Assembly: GCF_000238795.1 (NCBI RefSeq)
Contig: NZ_AFNK01000003.1
Span: forward strand, 1 to 64,000
Origin: Haemophilus sputorum CCUG 13788
GTDB taxonomy: Bacteria; Pseudomonadota; Gammaproteobacteria; Enterobacterales; Pasteurellaceae
DNA length: 64,000 nt
Direction: 5' to 3'
The translations under genes and the position numbers were made by a program. Position 1 is the stretch's first letter; each line of letters starts with the position of its first letter. This document shows, one piece after another, positions 46,574-55,667 of this stretch. Under the pieces are notes generated by a model. The model did not search any database. It worked only from the letters and a program-made list of their open reading frames with translations, and was not told the DNA's origin.

Positions 46574-46600
46574 TGAACTTTTATTTTGTAGGTGTAGACT
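46573..46600 (+). promoter_or_regulatory. Promoter of the repeat lipoprotein gene
   Basis: TTGAAC (46573-46578), 16 bp, TAGACT (46595-46600). Moderate match. Confidence 0.45.
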
Positions 46601-46644
46601 AACTAAACACATCTTACATATACATTCTTTAATGGAGTTCTATC

Positions 46645-47139
46645 ATGAAAAAATCATTATTAGCCCTTGTTTTTGGTTCTGCATTAGCGTTAACCGCTTG
46701 TGATAACGCACAAAAAGCGGCGGATAAAACACAAGCTGCAGTCGCTGAAGTAAAAGAAGCTGCAACTGACAAAGCAGTAGAAATGAAAGATGCAGCAGTA
46801 GCGAAAGCGGCTGAAGTAAAAGAAGCTGCAACTAACAAAGCAGTAGAAATGAAAGATGCAGCAGTAGATAAAGCGGCTGAAGTAAAAGAAGCTGCAACTG
46901 ACAAAGTAGTAGAAATGAAAGATGCTGCGGTAGAAAAAGCGGCTGAAGTAAAAGAAGCTGCAACTGACAAAGCAGTAGAAATGAAAGATGCTGCGGTAGA
47001 AAAAGCAGCTGAAGTAAAAGAAGCTGCAACTGACAAAGCAGTAGAAATAAAAGATGCTGCGGTAGAGAAAGCGACAGAAGCAAAAGAAGCTGTAACTGAG
47101 AAAGCAGCTGAAGTAAAAAGCTCAGTTGAATCTAAATAA
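46645..47139 (+). CDS. Small lipoprotein built of 22-residue helical repeats
   Basis: A 164-aa lipoprotein; lipobox LTAC (Cys19). Almost all of the mature protein is a tandem repeat of 22 residues, each made of two 11-residue units (EVKEAATDKAV and EMKDAAVxKAA). There are five full copies (residues 35-144) and a degenerate sixth. The 11-mer pattern with regular K, E and A predicts long amphipathic helices like those of LEA-type or apolipoprotein-like proteins, possibly lying on a membrane or forming a periplasmic rod. AATGGAG precedes the ATG. The function is unknown; a stress or envelope role is a guess. Confidence 0.85.
   Translation: MKKSLLALVFGSALALTACDNAQKAADKTQAAVAEVKEAATDKAVEMKDAAVAKAAEVKEAATNKAVEMKDAAVDKAAEVKEAATDKVVEMKDAAVEKAAEVKEAATDKAVEMKDAAVEKAAEVKEAATDKAVEIKDAAVEKATEAKEAVTEKAAEVKSSVESK
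46747..47076 (+). repeat. 66-bp tandem repeat, five copies
   Basis: Each 66-bp unit encodes 22 residues. Copies differ at a few positions (for example GAC/AAC and GCA/GTA changes), so slippage between units is likely. Strains may vary in copy number without loss of frame. Confidence 0.92.
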
Positions 47140-47160
47140 TCTTTTAGAGAAAAAAGAAAA

Positions 47161-47189
47161 CCTGAATACGTTGGTATTCAGGTTTTTTT
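47161..47189 (+). terminator. Terminator of the repeat lipoprotein gene
   Basis: CCTGAATAC-GTTG-GTATTCAGG then seven T. Confidence 0.9.
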
Positions 47190-47208
47190 ATATTTGCATT
47201 TAGCAAGA

Positions 47209-48927
47209 TTAATGTTGATTTAGCCAATTTAAAAAAGCTGAAGCTTCTAAAAAACCAGTAATGCGAGCATTGGTTTGTTCATTCCCGTTTTCATCAAAAA
47301 AGAGAATTGTTGGTAAACCAAGAATTTGGAAATGTTGCATCAAGGCGCTATTTTCAGCTGAATTTTTGGTCATATCCATTTGTAGTACAACCATTTCTGC
47401 TAATTTTCGCTGTACGGCCGCATCACTGAAAGTATATTTTTCAAACTCTTTACAAGCAACACACCAATCAGCATAGAGATCAAGCATCACTTTTTTGCCT
47501 TTAGCTGTTGCAAGTTTTTCATTGAGTTCAGCTAAAGAGCTCACTTTCTCAAAGGTGACATGTGTTGTCTCGTTCTGTTGTGTTTGTGGTGCTTGCCAAA
47601 TGAGTTGGCCAACAGGATAAGCTGAAACTGCAAATGCAAAAAATAACCCAATTCTGACCGCTTGTTTAAATAAACCTTGTGCTGGAATCACGCTAATCAG
47701 CCAACCCAAGAATACCATTGCTAACGCCGACCACATGAGTGCTTCATAATGTGCAGGCAGTACGCGAGAAAGTAAAAATACCGGTAAAGCTAACATCACA
47801 AAACCAAAAGCGGTTTTCACTTTAAGCAGCCAGTCGCCAGATTTTGGTAAGATTTTATTGCCAAATAGCGTAATTAGGACTAATGGCGTTCCCATACCAA
47901 GCGCAAGTAAATAAAGTGCTAATCCACCCGTAAACAGATCGCCATTCTGCGCCACATAAAGTAGTGCACCAGAAAGCGGCGCAGAAGTACAAGGTGAGGC
48001 AACTAAGCCTGCAATCATTCCCATTACAAATACACCACCAAATGCGCCACCACTTTGTTTTTGGCTAAGGCTATTTAATTTTTGTTGCCAGCTATTAGGT
48101 AAGCGAATTTCAAATAAACCGAACATAGAAGCCGCAAGCAAGGTAAATAGCACAGATAACGCAATGAGCACCGCAGGACTTTGTAGCGCAATTTGGAATG
48201 GTAAGCCAATCGCTGCAACTAATAAGCCTAATAAAGTATAAGTGACCGCCATCCCTTGTACATAGCTAAAGCTTAATAACAAAGCACGTAAACTGTTCGG
48301 GCGATCTTTTTGCCCGATAACAATTGCAGAAAGTAGCGGTAACATAGGCAATACGCATGGCGTAAAAGCTAAACCGACACCTAATAAGAAGAACCAAAAG
48401 ACAGCTAATTGATTTTTGGCTAAATTATCTGCCAGTTGATTTTGCTCTGCTTGCGGCGCATTAGTATTTGCAATTTTTTCTACAGAATTGACCGCTTGCA
48501 TAGGTTGGCTGTTGCCAGATAAAGACACACTAATCGTTTCAGGCGGATAGCAAAAGCCGTGCGTACAGCCTTGATAACGAATTTCTACTTGGCTTTTTTC
48601 ATTAGCTTCACTAAATGGTACATTTAATTGCAGCTGGTTGCGGTAAATTTCAACTTCGCCAAAAAATTCATCTTGATAGCTTTCAGCCTGCGGAAAGTGA
48701 ATTTCACCCAGTTTGACATCTTGCCCGCTAACTTTTACTTCTTTTTGATAAAGGTAGTAGCCATCAGCAATTTGCCAATGGAGTTGTAGTTCATTGGCTT
48801 GGTGTTGTGTCGTCAGCGCAAACGCTTCTTCACTTTTTAAGAATGTAGGTTTTTTATCAAATAAGCCTGCCAGTGCAAAGCCTGAAAATAGGCAAAGGAT
48901 AAGGAAGGCAGAAAGTTTTTTAAACAT
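47209..48927 (-). CDS. dsbD: Thiol:disulfide interchange protein DsbD
   Basis: Inner-membrane protein (572 aa) that carries electrons from cytoplasmic thioredoxin to periplasmic DsbC, DsbG and CcmG. It has a signal peptide (residues 1-20), the N-terminal domain with Cys121 and Cys126 (CTHGFC), eight membrane helices with Cys191 (TPCVLP) and Cys313 (SPCTSAP), and a C-terminal thioredoxin domain with Cys489-VA-Cys492 (WCVAC). All six redox cysteines are present. Two uptake words lie within the gene (near 47656 and 48489). It is monocistronic. Confidence 0.97.
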   Translation of the reverse strand: MFKKLSAFLILCLFSGFALAGLFDKKPTFLKSEEAFALTTQHQANELQLHWQIADGYYLYQKEVKVSGQDVKLGEIHFPQAESYQDEFFGEVEIYRNQLQLNVPFSEANEKSQVEIRYQGCTHGFCYPPETISVSLSGNSQPMQAVNSVEKIANTNAPQAEQNQLADNLAKNQLAVFWFFLLGVGLAFTPCVLPMLPLLSAIVIGQKDRPNSLRALLLSFSYVQGMAVTYTLLGLLVAAIGLPFQIALQSPAVLIALSVLFTLLAASMFGLFEIRLPNSWQQKLNSLSQKQSGGAFGGVFVMGMIAGLVASPCTSAPLSGALLYVAQNGDLFTGGLALYLLALGMGTPLVLITLFGNKILPKSGDWLLKVKTAFGFVMLALPVFLLSRVLPAHYEALMWSALAMVFLGWLISVIPAQGLFKQAVRIGLFFAFAVSAYPVGQLIWQAPQTQQNETTHVTFEKVSSLAELNEKLATAKGKKVMLDLYADWCVACKEFEKYTFSDAAVQRKLAEMVVLQMDMTKNSAENSALMQHFQILGLPTILFFDENGNEQTNARITGFLEASAFLNWLNQH

Positions 48928-49100
48928 AATTGTTGAGGAAAGGTAAATTCGAAAAGGTTGACAGTATAGGCGAAATTAACGGAAGAATCATCAACCGATA
49001 GCAGCGATTGGTAAATCATTATAAAAATTTGACCGCTTGCATAAAAATTGCATATTTTTTTACTGGACTAAAACATTTTCAAGTAATAAAATAAAAACAG

Positions 49101-49139
49101 CTTGCATATTTATGCACAAAAATTTAATATTCATTCAGT
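49101..49139 (+). promoter_or_regulatory. Tandem ARG boxes of the art operon
   Basis: Two 18-bp boxes, 49101-49118 (core TGCATATTTATGCA) and 49122-49139 (core TTAATATTCATTCA), are separated by exactly 3 bp, the spacing needed for one ArgR hexamer. They match the consensus TGAAT-W4-ATTCA at 8 and 9 of 10 fixed positions. Arginine-dependent repression of artPIQM is the clear prediction. Confidence 0.85.
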
Positions 49140-49164
49140 TTTAATAATATAGGAATCAACACGA

Positions 49165-49899
49165 ATGGCAATTCGTATCAGTGATGTCAATTTCTTTTAT
49201 GGCAATAGCCAAGCCTTGTTTGATATCAACTTAAACATTGAAAAAGGCGATACTGTTGTATTGCTTGGGCCTTCTGGCGCAGGAAAAAGTACCTTAATTC
49301 GTACTTTAAATTTATTAGAAGTCCCGCAATCTGGTGTGTTAGAGATTGCTCAGCATAAATTCAACTTAAACGGTAAGACAAATGCAAAAGAAGTCGCATT
49401 ATTACGCCGTGAAGTAGGAATGGTGTTCCAGCAATACCATTTATGGAATCACTTAACCGTATTAGAAAACCTCATTGAAGCACCAATGAAAGTATTGGGT
49501 TTATCAAAAAGTGAAGCAATTGAGCAGGCAAAAGGGCATTTGGCTCGTTTACGTTTAGCAGAATTTGCTGATCGATTCCCGCTCCAACTTTCAGGTGGTC
49601 AGCAGCAACGTGTGGCAATTGCGCGTGCGTTGATGATGCAGCCGCAAGTATTGTTGTTTGATGAACCAACCGCGGCGCTCGATCCAGAAATTACCGCGCA
49701 AGTGGTTGAGATTATTAAAGAATTGCAACATACCGGAATTACGCAAGTTATTGTGACTCACGAAGTCGGCGTTGCGCGTAAGGTAGCGAATAAAGTGGTC
49801 TATATGGAACGTGGAAAAGTGATTGAGCAAGGTGGCGCAGATTGTTTTGAGCATCCAAAAACAGCAGCTTTTGCAAATTATCTTTCTCATTCCGAATAA
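49165..49899 (+). CDS. artP: Arginine ABC transporter, ATP-binding protein
   Basis: Cytoplasmic ATPase (244 aa) of the ArtPIQM arginine importer. Walker A is GPSGAGKST (residues 34-42), the signature is [15 protein letters not shown] (about 140-154), Walker B is LLFDEP (about 162-167), and the H loop is VTHE. AGGAATC precedes the ATG. It is the first gene of a four-gene operon behind paired ARG boxes, in the order artP-artI-artQ-artM as in E. coli. Confidence 0.95.
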   Translation: MAIRISDVNFFYGNSQALFDINLNIEKGDTVVLLGPSGAGKSTLIRTLNLLEVPQSGVLEIAQHKFNLNGKTNAKEVALLRREVGMVFQQYHLWNHLTVLENLIEAPMKVLGLSKSEAIEQAKGHLARLRLAEFADRFPLQLSGGQQQRVAIARALMMQPQVLLFDEPTAALDPEITAQVVEIIKELQHTGITQVIVTHEVGVARKVANKVVYMERGKVIEQGGADCFEHPKTAAFANYLSHSE

Positions 49900-49928
49900 A
49901 TTATGCATTTACATTAAGGATTATTAAC

Positions 49929-50654
49929 ATGAAAAAATTACTTACCCTTTCAGCATTAGTTTTAACAGCATTTTCTAGCGTGCAAGCTAAAGAAATCAAA
50001 TTTGCGATGGAGCCAAGCTATCCACCGTTTGAATTTACCGATCAAAAAGGGGAAATTATCGGCTTTGATGTGGATATTGCGAATGCAATTTGTAAGGAAA
50101 TTCAAGCGACTTGTAGCTATTCTGGTCAAGCTTTTGATGGTTTAGTGCAAGCGATCAAACAAAAACGTGTTGATGCAGTGATTTCTGCAATGGATATTAC
50201 CGAAGCGCGTAGCAAACAAGTACTTTTCTCTGATGCGTATTACGATAGTTCAGCCAGCTTTATTGGTGTGAAAGATAAAGTCGATTTAACGAGTGCAAAA
50301 AATGTGGGTGTGCAAAACGGTACAACCTTTCAACAATATGTTGTTGCTGAAGGTAAACAATATGCACCGAAGGCTTATGCTTCATTACAAGATGCAGTTT
50401 TAGATTTAAAAAATGGTCGTATTGATTTAATTTTTGGTGATACAGCAGTATTAGCAGATATGTTAAGCAAAGAAGCGGGTTTAGCTTTCGTAGGTGAGAA
50501 AGTGACTAATCCAAAATACTTTGGTAACGGTTTAGGTATTGCTGTGAATAAATCCAATGCGGAATTAGTGGCTGAACTTAACAAAGGTTTAGCAACAATT
50601 AAAGCAAATGGCGAATATCAAAAAATCTATGATAAATGGATGACAAATAAATAA
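49929..50654 (+). CDS. artI: Arginine ABC transporter, periplasmic binding protein
   Basis: Periplasmic binding protein (241 aa) with signal peptide (residues 1-20). The family-3 solute-binding motif [18 protein letters not shown] lies at about 41-58, and a conserved [12 protein letters not shown] at about 87-98. Two cysteines (54 and 61) probably form the disulfide typical of this family. AAGGATT precedes the ATG. It lies 29 bp after artP and one base before artQ. Confidence 0.94.
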   Translation: MKKLLTLSALVLTAFSSVQAKEIKFAMEPSYPPFEFTDQKGEIIGFDVDIANAICKEIQATCSYSGQAFDGLVQAIKQKRVDAVISAMDITEARSKQVLFSDAYYDSSASFIGVKDKVDLTSAKNVGVQNGTTFQQYVVAEGKQYAPKAYASLQDAVLDLKNGRIDLIFGDTAVLADMLSKEAGLAFVGEKVTNPKYFGNGLGIAVNKSNAELVAELNKGLATIKANGEYQKIYDKWMTNK

Positions 50655-50655
50655 G

Positions 50656-51330
50656 ATGAACTTTGTTGAGTATTTGCCGCTAATTTATCATGCCACCCTA
50701 ATGACTTTAGGGTTGGCGGTAGCATCCCTGATTGTGGGGATGCTGCTTGCGATTATTTTTGCGGTATTAGAAGGCAGTAAATGGCGTTGTGTACGTTTGC
50801 CGGCATCAGTATTTTTTTCGCTTTTACGCGGCTTACCTGAAATTTTGATGGTGTTTTTAGTGTTCTATGGTTCTTCTAATTTAGTTGAAATGCTAACAGG
50901 GGAATTTGTAGAATTCAGCGCCTTTTGGTGCGGGGTATGGGCATTGTCTTTGATTTTTGCCTCTTATGCCTCTCAATCGCTCCGTGGTGCGATTCAAGCC
51001 ATTCCAAAAGGACAATGGGAAAGTGCCGCCGCGCTAGGACTACCTAAAGCCCATACATTTGTGCAGATTATTTTGCCACAGGTTTGGCGCCATGCTTTAC
51101 CAGGGTTAAGTAATCAATGGTTAGTGTTACTGAAAGATACGGCGTTAATTTCTCTCATTGGTGTGAGTGATTTAATGCGCCAAACTGAATTGATTAACAC
51201 AAACGAGCACCAACCATTTACTTGGTATGGTTTTGCTGCACTGATCTATTTAGCGATTACTTTAATTAGCCAAGCGATTATTCGTCGCTTAGAACTGCGT
51301 TTTACCCGCTTTGAAAGAGGAGAGGCTTAA
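50656..51330 (+). CDS. artQ: Arginine ABC transporter permease
   Basis: Inner-membrane permease (224 aa) of the His/Glu/Gln/Arg family, with five helices and the EAA loop SAAALGLPKAHTFVQIILPQ (about residues 120-139). It pairs with ArtM. No ribosome site stands clear of the artI end, so translation is probably coupled to artI, whose stop is one base upstream. The stop overlaps the artM start (TTAATG). Confidence 0.94.
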   Translation: MNFVEYLPLIYHATLMTLGLAVASLIVGMLLAIIFAVLEGSKWRCVRLPASVFFSLLRGLPEILMVFLVFYGSSNLVEMLTGEFVEFSAFWCGVWALSLIFASYASQSLRGAIQAIPKGQWESAAALGLPKAHTFVQIILPQVWRHALPGLSNQWLVLLKDTALISLIGVSDLMRQTELINTNEHQPFTWYGFAALIYLAITLISQAIIRRLELRFTRFERGEA

Positions 51331-52013
51331 TGTTTGAAGAATACTTCTCCGTGATTGCACAAGGCATTCCAACCAGTTTAGGTTTGACAGCTGTTTCGTT
51401 AGTGATTGCCTTTTTAATGGCGATTGGATTTACCTTTGTGTTATCCATGGAAAATCGCTGGTTTAAAGCGATTGTTAATGGTTATTTAACACTCTTTACG
51501 GGTACGCCGCTGTTGGTACAATTTTTCTTAATTTACCATGGGCCGGGTCAGTTCCAATGGTTAGTAGATAGCCCGTTTTGGCATTTGTTCTCTGATGCGT
51601 GGTTTTGCGCAGCGCTTGCCCTAGCACTCAATAGTGCCGCGTATTCTACCCAACTTTTCCATGGTGCAGTGAAAGCTATTCCAAAAGGGCAGTGGGAAAC
51701 TTGTGCTGCATTAGGCTTAAGTCGGTTACAAACGCTAAAAATTCTAGTGCCTTACGCGCTTCGCCGAGCATTGCCATCCTATAGCAATGAAATTATCTTG
51801 GTCTTTAAAGGCACTTCGCTTGCTTCGACCATTACGATTTTAGATATTATGGGATATGCGAAGCAGCTAAATGGGACAGAATATAATGCTTTAGCGATTT
51901 TCGGTTTGGCTGGTGCGATTTATTTAGTGATAACTGGTGTGATGACGCTAGTTTTACGCCAAATTGAGAAAAAAGTACTCGCATTCGAAAATCCGATGCT
52001 AAGCACAAAATAA
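51330..52013 (+). CDS. artM: Arginine ABC transporter permease
   Basis: Second permease (227 aa), again five helices and an EAA loop (CAALGLSRLQTLKILVPYAL, about residues 128-147). It overlaps the artQ stop by one base, with AGAGGAGAGG just upstream as ribosome site. It is the last gene of the operon and is followed by a strong terminator. Confidence 0.95.
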   Translation: MFEEYFSVIAQGIPTSLGLTAVSLVIAFLMAIGFTFVLSMENRWFKAIVNGYLTLFTGTPLLVQFFLIYHGPGQFQWLVDSPFWHLFSDAWFCAALALALNSAAYSTQLFHGAVKAIPKGQWETCAALGLSRLQTLKILVPYALRRALPSYSNEIILVFKGTSLASTITILDIMGYAKQLNGTEYNALAIFGLAGAIYLVITGVMTLVLRQIEKKVLAFENPMLSTK

Positions 52014-52016
52014 TTA

Positions 52017-52055
52017 AAAGGTTTGAGCAAATGGTTATGCTCAAACCTTTCTTTT
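52017..52055 (+). terminator. art operon terminator
   Basis: AAAGGTTTGAGCA/TGCTCAAACCTTT perfect stem with 8-nt loop, then C and five T. It also serves the convergent nagA end. Confidence 0.9.
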
Positions 52056-52062
52056 TATTAGC

Positions 52063-53205
52063 TTAATGCCATTGTAATTCGCCGTTAACAGCCGTCGCTT
52101 TGACTTTAAACTGCTGATCAAAAATTGCAAGATTTGCCACTTTTCCGACCGCTATTGAGCCCAGTTTATCATCTACACCAATCGCTTTGGCTGGGTAAAG
52201 CGTACACATTCTTAAAATTTCATCAAGGCTTAAATCGGTGTGATGAATTAGGTTTTGAATTGATTCAATCATGGTCACAGAAGCCCCACCTAAGGCGCCG
52301 AATTCATCGTAGCATTTTCCTTCTTTAACGGTCACTTTTTTGCCTACAAAGATAAATTCACTAATATCTGCACCCGCTGCAGCAGTAGCATCAGTAACGA
52401 CCACTAATTTATCGCCTTTAGCTTTTTTCGCTAAACGAATATTGCCCCAGTGTACGTGTAGCCCATCACAAATAATGCCTGTGTAAACATCACTATCTAA
52501 CACTGCACCAACAACCCCCATTTCTCGACCAGAGCTAATTGGTGACATTGCATTGTGTAAGTGTGTCGCAAAACTCGCGCCTTCAGCAAAACGTTGTTTA
52601 GCTTGTTCATAAGTCGCATTAGAGTGCCCGATAGAAACAATAATACCTGCTTGAATAAAGCGTGAAATATATTCAGCCGTTGGATTTTCGGCAGCAACAG
52701 TTAATTTGGTAATCACATCTCCGTTTTGACAGAGAAAATCTAACATTTCTGGTGAGATTTCACGAATGTATTCGGGACGATGCACACCTTTTTTCGCAAC
52801 GCTTAAATAAGGGCCTTCTAAGTGTAGTCCTAAAGCTTGGTTTTGATGTTTGGAAAGGTATTCACGCATGACTGCAACGGCTTGTTTCATGCCTTCATCG
52901 GGGGAGGTAATAAAAGTCGGTAGGTAGCTAGTGGTGCCAGATTTTAAATTAGTCGCTTGCATAATTTCTAAGGTGTTTACGCTAATATCTTCATTAAACA
53001 TCACACCACCACAGCCATTAAGTTGCAAGTCGATAAATCCTGCTGAAAGATTCGCGCCGTCTAAGTCAACCGTAGGCATCTCTTTTGCAAGATCTTTCTC
53101 TAAAATGACCGCTTGTATAAGGCCGTTTTCAATCACAACCGCGTGTTCGTAAAGGACTTTTTCACCGGTATAAATGACAGCGTTGGTTAAAGCATATTTT
53201 TTCAT
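52063..53205 (-). CDS. nagA: N-acetylglucosamine-6-phosphate deacetylase
   Basis: Cytoplasmic amidohydrolase (380 aa) that removes acetate from GlcNAc-6-phosphate during amino-sugar use and wall recycling. Family motifs: GFIDLQLNGCGG (about residues 55-66), LGLHLEGPYLS (about 122-132) with the metal-binding Glu, SIGHSNATYEQA with His (about 189-200), FATHLHNAM (about 209-217), and the catalytic Asp in VVTDATAAAG (about 266-275). AAGGAT precedes the ATG. The usual partner nagB is not adjacent, so the pathway is split in this genome. An uptake word lies near the gene's start (53107-53115). Confidence 0.95.
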   Translation of the reverse strand: MKKYALTNAVIYTGEKVLYEHAVVIENGLIQAVILEKDLAKEMPTVDLDGANLSAGFIDLQLNGCGGVMFNEDISVNTLEIMQATNLKSGTTSYLPTFITSPDEGMKQAVAVMREYLSKHQNQALGLHLEGPYLSVAKKGVHRPEYIREISPEMLDFLCQNGDVITKLTVAAENPTAEYISRFIQAGIIVSIGHSNATYEQAKQRFAEGASFATHLHNAMSPISSGREMGVVGAVLDSDVYTGIICDGLHVHWGNIRLAKKAKGDKLVVVTDATAAAGADISEFIFVGKKVTVKEGKCYDEFGALGGASVTMIESIQNLIHHTDLSLDEILRMCTLYPAKAIGVDDKLGSIAVGKVANLAIFDQQFKVKATAVNGELQWH

Positions 53206-53327
53206 AGGGAATCCTTTTTATTATCATAAATCACAGGTTATGAATTATAGCAATATTGGAGTAATCATTCATAAATAATCTTCAAAAATAAAGTAAATTT
53301 TCTAACAACTGAATTGCTGACAATTCC

Positions 53328-53356
53328 TTGTAGAAAGTGCGCTTTTTCTCTACAAT
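53328..53356 (+). promoter_or_regulatory. pth promoter inside an inverted repeat
   Basis: -35 TTGTAG (53328-53333), 17 bp, -10 TACAAT (53351-53356). TTGTAGA and TCTACAA at the two ends form a 7-bp inverted repeat with an inner AAAG/CTTT, so the promoter is itself a possible hairpin or operator. Confidence 0.55.
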
Positions 53357-53386
53357 AGCCTATTTTTAGGCGCAAGAGAGGCAAGT

Positions 53387-53971
53387 GTGTCGCAAATTAA
53401 ATTGATTGTTGGGTTAGCAAATCCGGGGGCGAAATATGAGTCGACCCGCCATAATGCTGGCGAATGGTTAATTCAAAAGCTAGCGGATGCTTACCGCGTT
53501 CAACTCAGCGAGAATAGCAAGTATTTTGGTAAAACCGCCAAAATCAATACAGCACAAGGCGAATTTTGGTTATTAGTGCCGACAACCTTTATGAATTTAA
53601 GCGGAAAATCTGTCGGAGCATTAGCCAATTTCTTTCGCATTCAACCAGAGGAAATTGTGGTTGCACATGATGAGCTAGATTTACCATGTGGTGTTGCAAA
53701 AATTAAACAAGGTGGCGGACACGGTGGTCACAACGGTTTAAAAGATATTATTGCAGCATTAGGTAATCGTAATAATTTTTATCGAATCAGAATCGGTATT
53801 GATCACCCGGGTTCAAAAGAATTGGTTGCAGGTTATGTATTAGGTAAAGCGCCAAGTGCAGATCAAGAAAAAATGGATGCAGCAGTAAATGAAGCCGCTC
53901 GAGCAATGGATATTTGGTTCAAAGATGGCGTGACTAAAGCAACCAACCAATTAAATGGCTTTAAAGCCTAA
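53387..53971 (+). CDS. pth: Peptidyl-tRNA hydrolase
   Basis: Cytoplasmic enzyme (194 aa) that frees tRNA from peptides dropped by the ribosome. Motifs: [19 protein letters not shown] (residues 9-27) with catalytic His22, FMNLSGKSV (about 69-77), HDELDLP (about 94-100) and [11 protein letters not shown] (about 109-119). The start is GTG at 53387 with AGAGAGG upstream. ychF follows 35 bp later, the same pairing as in E. coli. Confidence 0.96.
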   Translation: MSQIKLIVGLANPGAKYESTRHNAGEWLIQKLADAYRVQLSENSKYFGKTAKINTAQGEFWLLVPTTFMNLSGKSVGALANFFRIQPEEIVVAHDELDLPCGVAKIKQGGGHGGHNGLKDIIAALGNRNNFYRIRIGIDHPGSKELVAGYVLGKAPSADQEKMDAAVNEAARAMDIWFKDGVTKATNQLNGFKA

Positions 53972-54006
53972 TCGTAAACTTTTATTTTAATGAGATAGGA
54001 ATAAAA

Positions 54007-55098
54007 ATGGGATTTAAATGTGGAATCGTCGGTTTACCAAATGTAGGTAAATCAACACTTTTTAATGCATTAACGAAAGCGGGTATTGAAGCAGCAAACT
54101 ATCCGTTTTGTACGATTGAACCAAATACTGGTGTAGTGCCAATGCCAGATCCGCGCTTAGATGCATTAGCGGAAATTGTAAAACCAGAACGTGTATTACC
54201 AACTACGATGGAGTTTGTAGATATTGCAGGTTTAGTAGCAGGGGCAAGCAAAGGCGAAGGGCTGGGAAACAAATTCTTAGCAAATATTCGTGAAACGGAT
54301 GCAATTGGGCATGTGGTGCGTTGTTTTGAAAATGACGATATCGTTCACGTTTCAGGCAAAATTGATCCCGCAGATGATATTGAAGTCATCAACACTGAAT
54401 TAGCGCTTGCTGATTTAGATAGTTGTGAACGTGCAATTCAACGTTTACAGAAACGCGCAAAAGGTGGCGATAAAGATGCTAAATTTGAGCTTTCTATCAT
54501 GGAGAAAATTCTGCCAACCTTAGAAGCTGGCGGCATGATTCGTTCAATAGATTTAGACAAAGATGAGCTACATGCAATTAAAGGTTATAACTTCTTAACT
54601 TTAAAACCAACCATGTACATTGCAAACGTGAACGAAGATGGTTTTGAAAATAACCCATATCTTGATCGTGTGTGTGAAATTGCGGCAAAAGAAAATGCAG
54701 TTGTTGTACCCGTTTGTGCAGCTATTGAAGCAGAAATTGCTGAGCTAGAAGATGATGAAAAAATCGAGTTCTTACAAGACTTAGGCATTGAAGAGCCAGG
54801 TTTAAACCGTGTAATCCGTGCAGGTTATAAATTATTAAACTTACAAACCTACTTTACGGCAGGTGTAAAAGAAGTTCGCGCATGGACAGTGTCTATTGGT
54901 GCAACAGCACCGAAAGCGGCAGCAGTCATTCATACCGATTTTGAGCGTGGCTTTATTCGTGCTGAAGTGATTGCTTATGATGACTTTATTCAATTTAAAG
55001 GCGAGAACGGTGCGAAAGAAGCTGGAAAATGGCGCTTAGAAGGAAAAGATTATATTGTGCAAGATGGCGATGTAATGCACTTCCGTTTTAACGTGTAA
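54007..55098 (+). CDS. ychF: Redox-regulated ATPase YchF
   Basis: Obg-related P-loop protein (363 aa) that prefers ATP and binds ribosomes; it affects oxidative-stress responses. Motifs: [14 protein letters not shown] (residues 8-21), [20 protein letters not shown] (about 72-91), and a NxxE in place of the GTPase NKxD (NVNED, about 204-208), which explains ATP use. The C-terminal TGS-like domain begins near 280. Co-transcribed with pth and ended by a bidirectional terminator. Confidence 0.96.
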   Translation: MGFKCGIVGLPNVGKSTLFNALTKAGIEAANYPFCTIEPNTGVVPMPDPRLDALAEIVKPERVLPTTMEFVDIAGLVAGASKGEGLGNKFLANIRETDAIGHVVRCFENDDIVHVSGKIDPADDIEVINTELALADLDSCERAIQRLQKRAKGGDKDAKFELSIMEKILPTLEAGGMIRSIDLDKDELHAIKGYNFLTLKPTMYIANVNEDGFENNPYLDRVCEIAAKENAVVVPVCAAIEAEIAELEDDEKIEFLQDLGIEEPGLNRVIRAGYKLLNLQTYFTAGVKEVRAWTVSIGATAPKAAAVIHTDFERGFIRAEVIAYDDFIQFKGENGAKEAGKWRLEGKDYIVQDGDVMHFRFNV

Positions 55099-55123
55099 TT
55101 AGGTCTTTGCAAAAAATCCATAA

Positions 55124-55157
55124 AAATAGCCCGCTTGTAAACACAAGCGGGCTATTT
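55124..55157. terminator. Bidirectional terminator between ychF and erpA
   Basis: AAATAGCCCGCTTGT/ACAAGCGGGCTATTT perfect 15-bp stem with a 4-nt loop. Each arm carries a near-uptake word (ACAAGCGGG). Confidence 0.85.
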
Positions 55158-55169
55158 GTTTATCCCAGT

Positions 55170-55511
55170 TTAAATGCTGAAAGAAGAACCGCAACCGCAG
55201 GTTGAACTCGCATTTGGATTTTGCACCACAAAACGTGATCCATCTAATCCTTCGGTATAATCGACTGTTCCACCGATTAAGTATTGTAAGCTCATCGGAT
55301 CAACCACCAAACCCACATTTTGGTTTTCGATAGTGAGATCACCATCGTTGATTTGATCGTCAAAGGTAAAACCATATTGGAATCCACTGCAACCCCCACC
55401 GGTAATATACACACGTAAACGGAGGTTAGGGTTATCTTCCCCTTCAATTAAACTTTTCACCTTTTTGGCCGCTGCATCAGTAAAGATTAGCGGAACTTGG
55501 ATGTCGTTCAT
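55170..55511 (-). CDS. erpA: Iron-sulfur cluster insertion protein ErpA
   Basis: A-type Fe-S carrier (113 aa) that delivers clusters to targets such as IspG/IspH. The three conserved cysteines are present: GGGCSGF and the C-terminal STCGCGSSF. The ATG at 55511, with GAGGAAC upstream, is preferred over a TTG four codons earlier. In A. pleuropneumoniae, as I recall, erpA marks one border of the O-antigen locus, and here the locus begins at once on the other side. Confidence 0.95.
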   Translation of the reverse strand: MNDIQVPLIFTDAAAKKVKSLIEGEDNPNLRLRVYITGGGCSGFQYGFTFDDQINDGDLTIENQNVGLVVDPMSLQYLIGGTVDYTEGLDGSRFVVQNPNASSTCGCGSSFSI

Positions 55512-55604
55512 GTTGTTCCTCAAAAATAGAGATAATTAGTATATTATCCCCTAATATAGGTTGTTGAGCAAGAGCGCAAGTAAGAAGAGTTGACCTTAAA
55601 TCTT

Positions 55605-55633
55605 TTGGCAAGAAGATGAAAAATTGATATGAT
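55605..55633 (+). promoter_or_regulatory. O-antigen operon promoter
   Basis: -35 TTGGCA (55605-55610), 17 bp, -10 TATGAT (55628-55633), each one base off consensus; 34 bp before the wzm start. No JUMPstart/ops element was seen. Confidence 0.7.
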
Positions 55634-55667
55634 ATTCCTCTATTTTATATAAAAAGTGATGTAAATA

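Noticed and set aside
46629-47036. A 135-codon open frame antisense to the repeat lipoprotein
   Set aside because: Its Ser/Ala/Thr repeat is only the reverse reading of the 66-bp units; the lipoprotein on the plus strand has the ribosome site, signal peptide and terminator.
53333-53342. AAGTGCGCT before pth as an H. influenzae-type uptake word
   Set aside because: It differs from AAGTGCGGT at a core position and lies inside the pth promoter spacer.
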